Source: Paracoccus sp. S-4012 (GTDB lineage Bacteria > Pseudomonadota > Alphaproteobacteria > Rhodobacterales > Rhodobacteraceae). From it: a stretch of DNA of 64,000 bases. Under the pieces are notes generated by a model that saw only the letters and a program-made list of their open reading frames with translations, was not told the DNA's origin and searched no databases. This document shows positions 35,287 to 43,113 of the stretch, piece after piece (the stretch's first letter is position 1; every line of letters starts with the position of its first letter). Location of the stretch: contig NZ_WKKA01000001.1 in NCBI RefSeq assembly GCF_009674885.1, positions 558,001-622,000 of the forward strand, read 5' to 3'. Both the position numbers and the translations under genes were made by a program.

Positions 35287-35910
35287 ATGCGAAAGATCAG
35301 CCCCTGGGTGAAGCCGACGCTCGAATACGGGCCGCTGCTCCTGTTCTTCGTGGCCTACTGGCTGCTGCGCGACAGCAGCATCATCATCGGCGGGGCCGAG
35401 TACTCCGGCTTCATGGCCGCGACGCTCATCTTCGTGCCGGTCGCGGTCGCCTCGACGCTGGTCCTGTGGCGGCTGACCGGCAAGCTCTCGGTCATGCAGG
35501 CGATGACGGCGGTGCTGCTGCTGGTGTTCGGCGGGCTGTCGTTGTGGCTGAACGACCCGCGCTTCTTCAAGATGAAGCCCACGATCATCTACCTGATCTT
35601 TGCCGGGCTTCTCGGGACCGGCTGGCTTTTGGGCCGCAACTGGCTGCAGCTCGTCATGGGCGAGGCGCTGCCGATGCGGGCCGAGGGCTGGCGGGTGCTG
35701 ACAGGGCGGCTGATCGGCCTGTTCCTCGGCCTCGCGGTGCTGAACGAGATCGTCTGGCGCACCATGTCCGAGGCCGCCTGGGTCAACTTCAAGACCTTCG
35801 GCCTCACCGCGATCCTGTTTGCGTTCTTCATCGCCCAGTCGGGCCTCTACCAGCGTTACGCGGTGACGGGCGACGAGCCGGGGCCGGGGCCGGTGCCGCC
35901 GCCCTCTTGA
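35287..35910 (+). CDS. ispZ: Inner-membrane septation protein IspZ/YciB
   Basis: Polytopic membrane protein of 207 residues (about five helices) implicated in septation and envelope integrity. Family blocks are YGPLLLFFVAYWLL, the FGGLSLWLNDPRFFKMKPTIIYLIFA segment, GRNWLQLVMGEALPM, and LNEIVWRTMSEAAWVNFKTFGL. CGGAGGAGA lies upstream of the ATG. The stop codon overlaps the -35 box of the rpmB promoter. Confidence 0.92.
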   Translation: MRKISPWVKPTLEYGPLLLFFVAYWLLRDSSIIIGGAEYSGFMAATLIFVPVAVASTLVLWRLTGKLSVMQAMTAVLLLVFGGLSLWLNDPRFFKMKPTIIYLIFAGLLGTGWLLGRNWLQLVMGEALPMRAEGWRVLTGRLIGLFLGLAVLNEIVWRTMSEAAWVNFKTFGLTAILFAFFIAQSGLYQRYAVTGDEPGPGPVPPPS

Positions 35911-35935
35911 CGCGCCGGGCCGCGGGGGCTAGATG
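35907..35935 (+). promoter_or_regulatory. Putative sigma-70 promoter of rpmB
   Basis: TTGACG (35907-35912) and TAGATG (35930-35935) with a 17-base spacer, 105 bases before the rpmB start. The -35 box contains the TGA stop of ispZ. The long leader between promoter and gene is G/C-rich and may fold, but no known r-protein leader is recognised. Confidence 0.55.
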
Positions 35936-36039
35936 CTCGCGACGGATTTCCGGGCGCCCGCTTCCCGCGGCGCCCGTTCAACTTTCCGGGCTGGCCGCCC
36001 ACGAAGCCTCCGCCCGCGTGCAACCGAAGGAACTACGCC

Positions 36040-36327
36040 ATGTCGCGCGTCTGCGAACTGACCGGCAAGGGCCCGATGACCGGGAACAACGTCAGCCACG
36101 CCAACAACAAGTCCCGCCGCCGCTTCCTGCCGAACCTTAACGAGGTCACGCTGCTGTCGGAATCGACCGGCAAGTCGTACTCGCTGCGGATCTCGGCGCA
36201 TGGCCTGCGCTCGGTCGACCACCGCGGCGGCCTCGACGCCTTCCTCGCCAAGGCCCGCGACACCGAGCTTTCGGTCCGCGCGCAGCGGATCAAGCGCGAG
36301 ATCGAGAAGAACCGGGCCGAGGCCTGA
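36040..36327 (+). CDS. rpmB: 50S ribosomal protein L28
   Basis: Ribosomal protein of 95 residues, the alphaproteobacterial length. It begins [31 protein letters not shown], the L28 signature, and ends with a basic helix. Zinc-ligand Cys pairs are absent except the single Cys5, so it is the zinc-independent form. It has its own promoter and a terminator. Confidence 0.97.
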   Translation: MSRVCELTGKGPMTGNNVSHANNKSRRRFLPNLNEVTLLSESTGKSYSLRISAHGLRSVDHRGGLDAFLAKARDTELSVRAQRIKREIEKNRAEA

Positions 36328-36358
36328 TACCCGGCCGGGCCCTTGCGGCCCGCCCCCT

Positions 36359-36393
36359 GCATGGCCCCGCGTCGAGTCGGCGTGGGGCCATGC
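36359..36393 (+). terminator. Probable intrinsic terminator of rpmB
   Basis: GCATGGCCCC (36359-36368) pairs with GGGGCCATGC (36384-36393); including a G-U pair the stem reaches 13 bp around a 9-base loop. The following sequence is only weakly T-rich. Confidence 0.6.
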
Positions 36394-36488
36394 CTGTTGC
36401 GCCAGAGGCGATTCGCGCCGCGCCCTCCCCAGAGGCTGACGTGCCCCGGAGCCGCCGCGCACCCCTTCCCCCTTTCGAGGACAGACCG

Positions 36489-37007
36489 ATGAAGACAGGC
36501 ATTCTCGCGGCAGGCGCCGCGGCCCTCGCGCTCGCCGCGGCGGCGCAGGAGGCCGCCTCCGACACGGATACCCGCGCGACCCAGGCCGAGCCCGCCCCCG
36601 ACGCCGTGCTCGCCATCCATGAGGCCTATGTCCGCAGCGCCAATCCGATGACCGGTGCCGCCTTCATGGTGATCGAGAACCGGGGCGCGCAGGACTGCAC
36701 CCTGACCGGCGCCACCGGCGACGCCTCCGAGCGGATCGAGCTGCACACCCATCGCGAGGTCGATGGCGTGATGCAGATGGTCCATGTCGAGGAGGGACTC
36801 ACCATCCCGGCCGGCGGCAGCCGCACGCTCGAGCGGGGCGGCGATCACATCATGTTCATGGGTCTGGCGCAGCCGCTGGCGCAGGGCGACACGGTCGCGC
36901 TGACGCTCGACTTCGGCGCCTGCGGCACGCTGGCGGTCGAGATCCCGGTGGACAACCTCCACAACCTCAACAACGGCCACGGCGGCATGGCCGCCCACGG
37001 GCACTGA
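36489..37007 (+). CDS. Periplasmic copper chaperone PCu(A)C
   Basis: Exported protein of 172 residues (signal MKTGILAAGAAALALAAAAQ) of the PCu(A)C family, which delivers copper to the CuA/CuB sites of cytochrome oxidase. Copper ligands are visible: His86 and His88 (LHTHRE), Met95, Met97 and His99 (MQMVH), then His120, Met122 and Met124 (DHIMFM). A His/Met-rich tail (NNGHGGMAAHGH) could bind further metal. GAGGA precedes the ATG. It converges on the esterase gene with a 2-base gap. Confidence 0.9.
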   Translation: MKTGILAAGAAALALAAAAQEAASDTDTRATQAEPAPDAVLAIHEAYVRSANPMTGAAFMVIENRGAQDCTLTGATGDASERIELHTHREVDGVMQMVHVEEGLTIPAGGSRTLERGGDHIMFMGLAQPLAQGDTVALTLDFGACGTLAVEIPVDNLHNLNNGHGGMAAHGH

Positions 37008-37009
37008 GA

Positions 37010-37651
37010 TCAGCGGCGGGCCTCGGCCCGCGCGATCAACTCCAGCACCGAAGGCCCGGCGAGTGCCACCATCGAGGCGACCCCGCGGGCCGAGGCGTGG
37101 AGGCCATCGGCCTGCAACCAGTCGCCAGGCTCCCGCTGCGCCCGGATCACCGCATAGAGGTCCGGGACCAGCAACGCCCCGTGCCGCGCCGCGAGGGGCG
37201 CCCAGATGCCGTCCCAGGCGGCGCGGAACGCCTCCGGCCCGACCGCGCCGATCCCCAGCAGCAGCAGCGGCCTGCGCCCGTCATCGCCCGCCCGCCGCAG
37301 GATCGCATCGAGGTTGCGCGCCGCAGCCCGGGGCGAGAGCCGCATCAGCATGTCGTTGGCGCCAAGCTCGACGATCACCGCGTCGGGCTCGTGACGCAGC
37401 GCCCAGCCGATCCGCACCCGGCCGCCATAGCTCGTATCCCCGGAAAGCCCGGCCCCGATCAGCCGCACCGGCCGCCGGCTGCGCGCCTCGACCCAGCGGC
37501 TCAGTGCCGGGACGAAGCCCTCGTCCGCGGACAGACCGTAACCCGCGACGAGGCTGTCGCCGAAGACCAGGATCTTCAGCGGCGCCTCGGCCCGGAGGGG
37601 CCGCGCGACGGCTGTTCCGGCGGCTGCGAGCAGGAGGGCGCGGCGGTCCAT
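37010..37651 (-). CDS. tesA: Arylesterase / lysophospholipase-like SGNH hydrolase (TesA family)
   Basis: Secreted esterase of 213 residues with signal peptide (MDRRALLLAAAGTAVARPLRAEA). SGNH blocks: VFGDSLVAGYGL with Ser33, the Gly in GLSGDTSYGG, ELGANDML with the Asn, and ADGLH with Asp182 and His185. TesA-type enzymes hydrolyse acyl-CoA, aryl esters or lysophospholipids in the periplasm. The exact substrate is unknown. Confidence 0.9.
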   Translation of the reverse strand: MDRRALLLAAAGTAVARPLRAEAPLKILVFGDSLVAGYGLSADEGFVPALSRWVEARSRRPVRLIGAGLSGDTSYGGRVRIGWALRHEPDAVIVELGANDMLMRLSPRAAARNLDAILRRAGDDGRRPLLLLGIGAVGPEAFRAAWDGIWAPLAARHGALLVPDLYAVIRAQREPGDWLQADGLHASARGVASMVALAGPSVLELIARAEARR

Positions 37652-37765
37652 CCGGCGAGGATGGGTGCCCGCAGACGGCGGCGCAATGCCGGCTCACTGA
37701 GCTTTGTGTTGCCCGTATGCGCCGAAACCGGTAGCCGCTGTGACAAAAGCCGCAAGGGACAGCCC

Positions 37766-38329
37766 ATGACCCGCCGCCAGATCCTCATGCTCACCGCCGC
37801 CGCGCTGATCGCGCCGGCCCTGCCGCGCTTCAGCCATGCCGCGACCACTCCGCAGACCGCCGACCCCTGGGGGCCGACCGAGGTCGCGATCCGCGACGGC
37901 TTCGAGGTCGGCTCGATCATCGTCGTCAGCGACGACTTCTACCTCTATCACGTCATCGCGCCCGGCCGCGCGATCCGCTACGGCGTCGCCGTCGGCCGCG
38001 ACGAGCTGGTCTGGAAGGGCCGGGCCGAGATCGGCCGCAAGGTCGAATGGCCGAGCTGGAAGCCGACCCCCGCGATGATCGAGCGCAACCCCGGCGCCTA
38101 CGCCAAATACGCCGAGAACGGCATGCCGGGCGGCCCGTCGAACCCGCTCGGTGCCCGCGCCCTCTATCTCTACGCCAACGGCCACGACACCGCGATCCGC
38201 ATCCACGGCACGACCGAGCCCGGCTCGATCGGCCGCGCCGTCAGCAACGGCTGCATCCGCATGCGCAACGAGGCCGTCATCAGCCTCTTCGACCAGGTCC
38301 CGCTGGGCACCCCGGTCTACGTCTACTGA
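37766..38329 (+). CDS. L,D-transpeptidase (YkuD domain)
   Basis: Periplasmic peptidoglycan cross-linking or lipoprotein-anchoring enzyme of 187 residues with a signal (MTRRQILMLTAAALIAPALP). The YkuD core has His147 in IRIHGTTEPGSIG and catalytic Cys163 in SNGCIRM. It is short, of the single-domain type frequent in alphaproteobacteria. CAAGGGA upstream of the ATG. It is followed after 1 base by mnmH. Confidence 0.93.
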   Translation: MTRRQILMLTAAALIAPALPRFSHAATTPQTADPWGPTEVAIRDGFEVGSIIVVSDDFYLYHVIAPGRAIRYGVAVGRDELVWKGRAEIGRKVEWPSWKPTPAMIERNPGAYAKYAENGMPGGPSNPLGARALYLYANGHDTAIRIHGTTEPGSIGRAVSNGCIRMRNEAVISLFDQVPLGTPVYVY

Positions 38330-38330
38330 C

Positions 38331-39428
38331 ATGCTGACGCGGCAGGCGCCGCATTCGGTCGCGGTGCCCGCGCCCGGCGTGGACGAGATCATCGACGTCC
38401 GCACCCCCGCCGAGTTCGCCGAGGACCACCTTCCCGGCGCGATCAACCTGCCCGTGCTGACGGATGAGGAGCGGGTCCGGGTCGGCACCGACTACCGCCA
38501 GGTCTCGGCCTTCCACGCCCGGCGCATGGGCGCGGCGCTCGTCGCGGCCAACGCCGCGCGCCACATCGCCGGGCCGCTCAGCACGCGCGGGGGCGGCTGG
38601 CGGCCGCTGGTCCATTGCTGGCGCGGGGGGATGCGCTCGGGCGGTTTTGCCACGATCCTCGACCAGATCGGCTGGCGCGTGACGGTGCTCGAGGGCGGCT
38701 ACAAGGCATGGCGGCGGCTGGTCGTGGCGCGGGTCAGCGAAACGCCGATCGTCTCGCCGGTCTGGGTGCTGGACGGCGACACCGGGTCGGGCAAGACGGC
38801 GGTTCTGGCGGCGCTCGCCCGCCGCGGGGTTCAGGTCGTGGATCTCGAGGGGCTGGCGAACCACCGCGGCAGCCTCTTCGGCGGCATGCCGGGCGGCCAG
38901 CCCTCCCAGGCGATGTTCGAGGGCCGCCTCGCCGCCGTGCTGGAGGGTGTCGACCCCGCCCGGCCCGTGGTCATCGAGGCCGAATCGAGCCGCGTCGGCG
39001 ACCGCAGCCTGCCGCAATCGATCTGGGCCGCGATCACCGCCGCCCCGCGCCTGCGCCTCGAGGTGCCGGTGGAGGAACGCGCCCGCTTCACCGCCGCCAC
39101 CTACCGCGAAATCAGCGCCGCGCCGGGCGAGGTGGACGCCATCCTGTCCCGCCTCGCGCCCGCTCATCCGCGCGAGCGGATCGCCGACTGGCGCGGGATG
39201 GCGGCGCGCGGCGAATGGGAGGCCCTCGCCCTGGGCCTCATGCAGGCGCATTACGACCCGCGCTACCGCAAGCACCGCGACCGCTACCCCGAGCGGATGG
39301 CCGGGGCGATCCCCCTGCCGCGGCTGGATGCCGCCGGGATCGAGGCGGCTGCGGGCGCGGTGGAGGCACGGTTGCCTCGGCACGGCGGCGCACAAGGGAT
39401 CGGTTGTCGGCGCCCGCTGTCGGAGTGA
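38331..39428 (+). CDS. mnmH: tRNA 2-selenouridine synthase
   Basis: Enzyme of 365 residues that replaces sulfur by selenium at the wobble mnm5s2U of tRNA via a geranylated intermediate. An N-terminal rhodanese domain carries the catalytic Cys96 (VHCWRGGMRSGG), and a P-loop domain follows with GDTGSGKT (149-156). DVRTPAEFAEDHLPGAINLP and ANHRGSLFGG are also family marks. No selD or mnmA is nearby. It ends 4 bases from the convergent glycosyltransferase gene. Confidence 0.93.
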   Translation: MLTRQAPHSVAVPAPGVDEIIDVRTPAEFAEDHLPGAINLPVLTDEERVRVGTDYRQVSAFHARRMGAALVAANAARHIAGPLSTRGGGWRPLVHCWRGGMRSGGFATILDQIGWRVTVLEGGYKAWRRLVVARVSETPIVSPVWVLDGDTGSGKTAVLAALARRGVQVVDLEGLANHRGSLFGGMPGGQPSQAMFEGRLAAVLEGVDPARPVVIEAESSRVGDRSLPQSIWAAITAAPRLRLEVPVEERARFTAATYREISAAPGEVDAILSRLAPAHPRERIADWRGMAARGEWEALALGLMQAHYDPRYRKHRDRYPERMAGAIPLPRLDAAGIEAAAGAVEARLPRHGGAQGIGCRRPLSE

Positions 39429-39432
39429 GCCT

Positions 39433-40236
39433 TCACCCTGCCTCGGCGAGGAACGACCGGAACATGTCGTGATAGGCCTGATAGGCGCCTCTGTCCCGGT
39501 TGATGTACCCGATCAGGCCCGCCTCGTCCCGAAGATGATCGCCGCGCAGGATCGCCTCGATGCGCTGCGGCTTGGGGCCGTGAAAATGGACGATCTTGGC
39601 GCGTTCGTCGACGCCCTGCCATGGCCGCCAGTTGAGATATGGCGGCATCATGTTCCACTTGCGCTTGAAATGGATGTTGAGCAGCACCTGATCATAGGAC
39701 TGGGCCTTGCGGCTGTAGAAGTTTTTCGAGCGAAAGAACCTGATCAACCTCGGGCGTTCGCGGGCGAAGCGTTCATTGTTGATGGCCATGACGCCGGAAT
39801 TGAATGATCTTGGCGAAGGCCGGCCGTCCTTCCCCAGCTCTGCGCAGGCGCCGAAGATGTCGATGGTCCCGAAGTCAGGCTCGCCGGTGAACATCACGTC
39901 GCAATCGGTGTAGAGGGAAATGCCGCCGCTCGAGAAATCGGGAACGAGCAGCCGCAGGAAATGGCCGGATGCGTTCGCGGGGTTGTAGGGCGTTCCCTCG
40001 TTTGCGGCGACCACCGCCTGCGAGGACAACTCGTCCTTGAACGGGACGGCGGTCCTGTGAACCGTCACCCCGTTTCGCCGCAGCCATTCCGTCAGGCCAT
40101 CGTCCTCTCCGTCGAAAAGGCAGTGCGGCTCAAGGCTGGTGTTCGCTCTCGCGGAAAGGACGGCGACCTTGATCATGTCCCTGAACCACTTGGCCGCATT
40201 CCCGCTGTAGCCGAAGAACCATTCCATAGCCGTCAT
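39433..40236 (-). CDS. Glycosyltransferase family 8-like protein
   Basis: Cytoplasmic protein of 267 residues with a GT-A fold pattern: YTDCDVMF with the DxD metal site (Asp111, Asp113), FNSGVMAIN, the SYDQVLLNIHF loop and a C-terminal HFHGPKP as in glycogenin/LgtC-like enzymes. Acceptor and donor are unknown. Codon use is slightly less G/C-biased than the neighbours. A start at 40227 is an alternative. It lies after pnp on the same strand with a 36-base gap. Confidence 0.75.
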   Translation of the reverse strand: MTAMEWFFGYSGNAAKWFRDMIKVAVLSARANTSLEPHCLFDGEDDGLTEWLRRNGVTVHRTAVPFKDELSSQAVVAANEGTPYNPANASGHFLRLLVPDFSSGGISLYTDCDVMFTGEPDFGTIDIFGACAELGKDGRPSPRSFNSGVMAINNERFARERPRLIRFFRSKNFYSRKAQSYDQVLLNIHFKRKWNMMPPYLNWRPWQGVDERAKIVHFHGPKPQRIEAILRGDHLRDEAGLIGYINRDRGAYQAYHDMFRSFLAEAG

Positions 40237-40272
40237 TCCATCCGGTAATCGGCCCGCGGCACCGGGCCCGCG

Positions 40273-41073
40273 TCAGCTCTGACGCAGGAGCCGCCGCAGC
40301 ACGCGTTCCAGCTTCGCGGCACCCAGAGGCGCCATGGCCTTCGTGTGCTCGTGGCTGATCGCCTCGGCCGACAGTCCCGCGCCCATGTTGGTGATGACCG
40401 ACACCGCCGCGCAGCGCAGGCCCAGGAAGCGGGCGAGGATCACCTCGGGGACGGTGGACATGCCGACCGCGTCGGCGCCGAGGATGCAGGCCGCGCGGAT
40501 CTCGGCCGGGGTCTCGAAGCTGGGGCCGGAGAACCAGCAGTAGACGCCTTCGGGCAAGGCGACGCCCTCGGCCGCGGCGGCGGATTTCAGGGCGGTGCGC
40601 AGGTCGGGATCATGGGCGTCGGTCATGGGGACGAAACGCGCGTCGGAGGCCTCGCCGATCAGCGGGTTGGTCCCGGCGAAGGAGATGTGGTCGGAGAGCA
40701 GCATCAGCCCGCCGGGGCGGATGTCCGGGCGCAGCGAGCCAGCGGCGTTCGTCAGGATCAGCCGTTCGCAGCCGAGATCGCGCAGCAGTTCCAGCGCCGG
40801 GCGCATCGCGTCGGCGCGACCGCTCTCGTAGTAATGCGCCCGGCCGCCGAAGACCGCGACCCGGCGGCCCTCCAGCTGGCCGATCACCAGCTGCGGGTTG
40901 TGGCCGCTGACGCCCGCATGGGGGAGGCCCGGAAGGTCGGCATAGGGGATCGCCACGCCCTCGACGGCGCCCGCAAGATGCCCCAGGCCGGAGCCGAGGA
41001 TCAGGCCCAGTTCCGGCGGCTCGGCGCCCGCGCGGTCGCGCACGAGGGCGGCGAGGTCAGCGTTCCTTGACAT
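40273..41073 (-). CDS. pnp: Purine-nucleoside phosphorylase (class II trimeric type)
   Basis: Phosphorolysis of inosine/guanosine (and deoxy forms) to base plus (deoxy)ribose-1-phosphate; 266 residues. Family blocks are LGLILGSGLGHLAGAV (phosphate loop), SGHNPQLVIGQLEG, GRAHYYE, LTNAAGSLRPDIRPGGLMLLSDHIS, WFSGPSFETPAEIRAA with the substrate Glu, VGMSTVPEVI and SVITNMGAGLS with the base-binding Asn. It overlaps the permease gene by 17 bases, so uptake and phosphorolysis are translated together. This makes a purine nucleoside transporter the best reading of the upstream ABC system. Confidence 0.93.
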   Translation of the reverse strand: MSRNADLAALVRDRAGAEPPELGLILGSGLGHLAGAVEGVAIPYADLPGLPHAGVSGHNPQLVIGQLEGRRVAVFGGRAHYYESGRADAMRPALELLRDLGCERLILTNAAGSLRPDIRPGGLMLLSDHISFAGTNPLIGEASDARFVPMTDAHDPDLRTALKSAAAAEGVALPEGVYCWFSGPSFETPAEIRAACILGADAVGMSTVPEVILARFLGLRCAAVSVITNMGAGLSAEAISHEHTKAMAPLGAAKLERVLRRLLRQS

Positions 41074-42022
41074 AGGGCTCTCCGCCCGCGCGCGGCGGAA
41101 TGGCGCGGCCGACGAAGCCGGCGAGGATGATGACGGTCAGGATATAGGGCAGGGCGTTCATGAACATGGACGGGATCGTGACGGGGCCGATCTCGATGTT
41201 CGGATAGCGGTTGGCGATCGCCTCGAACAGGCCGAAGAGGAAGGTGGCGCCGAGCGCCGGCCAGGGCCGCCACTTGGCGAAAATGAGGGCCGCGAGGGCG
41301 ATGAAGCCTCGGCCCGCGGTCATCTCCTTCACGAACCCCGCCGAAAGGCCGGTGGCGAGATAGGCCCCGGCAATGCCGCAGAGCAGCCCGGCGATGGCGA
41401 CCGCCGCGTAGCGCAGCCGCGTGACCGAGACCCCGGCCGTGTCAACCGACGCCGGGTTCTCGCCCACCGCGCGCAGCCGCAGGCCGAAGCGGGTCCGGAA
41501 CAGCAGCCACCAGGTCAGCGGCACGGCGATAAGCGCGACATAGACGAGCGGCGTGTGGCCGGAGATCACCTCGGCGTAGAAGGGGCCGAGGACGGGCACG
41601 CCGCGCAGCGTCTCGGCGAGGGGCAGGGTGACGGGGCCGAAGCGGGCGTCGCCCGCAAGCGACGGGGTGCGGCCGCCGAGGCCGAAGATCTTCTGCCCGA
41701 GCAGCACCGTCAGGCCGGAGGCGAGGAAGTTGATCGCCACGCCCGAAATCAGCTGGTTGCCGCGGAAGGTGATGGAAGCGAGCCCGTGCACCGCCGCGAG
41801 GATCAGCGAGCCCGCTATCCCCGCGATCAGCCCCAGCCAGACGCTGCCTGTCACCGCGGCGACAGAGGCCGCGGCGAAGGCCGCCATCAGCATCTTGCCC
41901 TCGAGGCCGATGTCGAAGACCCCCGCGCGCTCGGAATAGAGGCCCGCGAGGCAGGCGAGCAGCAGCGGCGTCATCAGCCGCACGGCGCTGTCGAGGATCT
42001 GCAGGATGGTCGCGTAATCCAT
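41057..42022 (-). CDS. BMP-system ABC transporter permease (nucleoside type, YufQ-like)
   Basis: Membrane subunit of 321 residues with TPLLLACLAGLYSERAGVFDIGLEGKML, the hallmark block of this permease type, and LRLRAVGENPASVDTAGVSVTRLRYAA as coupling loop. Its start codon overlaps the stop of the first permease (ATGA) and its end overlaps pnp. Confidence 0.9.
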   Translation of the reverse strand: MDYATILQILDSAVRLMTPLLLACLAGLYSERAGVFDIGLEGKMLMAAFAAASVAAVTGSVWLGLIAGIAGSLILAAVHGLASITFRGNQLISGVAINFLASGLTVLLGQKIFGLGGRTPSLAGDARFGPVTLPLAETLRGVPVLGPFYAEVISGHTPLVYVALIAVPLTWWLLFRTRFGLRLRAVGENPASVDTAGVSVTRLRYAAVAIAGLLCGIAGAYLATGLSAGFVKEMTAGRGFIALAALIFAKWRPWPALGATFLFGLFEAIANRYPNIEIGPVTIPSMFMNALPYILTVIILAGFVGRAIPPRAGGEPYVKER

Positions 42023-43113
42023 CAGCGCGGCGACCCCTGCGCGCTGCGCGGCGAGAACACCCGTTCCAGCGGCATCCGCACCATGTTGTCGAGCGCGCCG
42101 GTGAACAGGATCACGAGCGCCTGGATCACGACGATCAGCTCGCGCGGGATCGAGGTCCAGAGGGCCAGCTCGCCCCCGCCCTGGTAGAGAAACCCGAAGA
42201 GCAGCGCCGCGAGCAGGATGCCGACAGGGTGGTTGCGGCCCATCAGCGCGACCGCGATGCCGATGAAGCCCGCGCCCTCGACGGCGTTGAGGACCAGCCG
42301 CTCGGCCTCGCCCATGACGTTGTTGATCGCCATCAGCCCCGCCAGCCCGCCGGAGATCAGCATGGCGATGACGGTGATCCTGACCGGCGAGATGCCGGCA
42401 TATAGCGCCGCCTTCTCGGAGCGGCCGAAGGCGCGGATCTCGTAGCCGAGGCGGGTGCGCCAGATCAGCAGCCAGACGCCGAACAGCGCCAGCAGCGCCA
42501 CGAGGAAGGTGACGTTGGCGGGCGTGTTGCGGCCCCATTCGACACCGATCAGCGCGAAGAAATCGGTCAGCTTCGGCAGGTTCGTGGCTTCGGGGAAGCG
42601 GGCCGAGGCCGGGTCCATGCTACCCACCGGGCGCAGCAGGTTCACGAGGACGTAGTTCAGCAGCGCCGCGGCGATGAAGTTGAACATGATCGTCGTGATG
42701 ACGATGTGGCTGCCGCGCCGGGCCTGCAGCCAGGCCGGGATCAGCGCCCAGAGCGCGCCGAAGGCGGCCGCGCCGACAGCGGCGGCGGGCAGGGCGAGGA
42801 GCCAGTGCGGCCACGGCACGGCCAGCAGCACCAGCGTCACCCCGAGGCCGCCGAGCGCCGCCTGCCCCTCGCCGCCGATGTTGAAGAGGCCGGCGTGGTA
42901 GGCGACCGCGACGGCAAGCCCGGTGAAGATGAAGTTGGTCGCGTAGTAGAGCGTGAAGCCCCAACCATAGCTGGAGCCGAGCGCGCCTGTGACCATGACC
43001 TTGAGCGCCTCGACCGGGCTCTCGCCGATGGCGAGAATCACCAGGGCGGAGATGGCAAAGGCCAGCAGCAGCGAGAGCAGCGGGGTGAGGATCACGTCGG
43101 CCCAGCGGCTCAT
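42022..43113 (-). CDS. BMP-system ABC transporter permease (nucleoside type, YufP-like)
   Basis: Membrane subunit of 363 residues. Marks are FTGLAVAVAYHAGLFNIGGEGQAALGGL, GSHIVITTIMFNFIAAALLNYVL and the coupling loop YEIRAFGRSEKAALYAGISPVR. The start overlaps the ATPase stop. With the previous gene it forms the translocation pathway. Confidence 0.9.
   Translation of the reverse strand: MSRWADVILTPLLSLLLAFAISALVILAIGESPVEALKVMVTGALGSSYGWGFTLYYATNFIFTGLAVAVAYHAGLFNIGGEGQAALGGLGVTLVLLAVPWPHWLLALPAAAVGAAAFGALWALIPAWLQARRGSHIVITTIMFNFIAAALLNYVLVNLLRPVGSMDPASARFPEATNLPKLTDFFALIGVEWGRNTPANVTFLVALLALFGVWLLIWRTRLGYEIRAFGRSEKAALYAGISPVRITVIAMLISGGLAGLMAINNVMGEAERLVLNAVEGAGFIGIAVALMGRNHPVGILLAALLFGFLYQGGGELALWTSIPRELIVVIQALVILFTGALDNMVRMPLERVFSPRSAQGSPR

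Noticed and set aside
36390..36488. In-frame ATG upstream of the PCu(A)C copper chaperone gene as its start
   Set aside because: It begins inside the rpmB terminator stem and would place 33 unrelated residues before a clear signal peptide; ATG 36489 has the GAGGA site.
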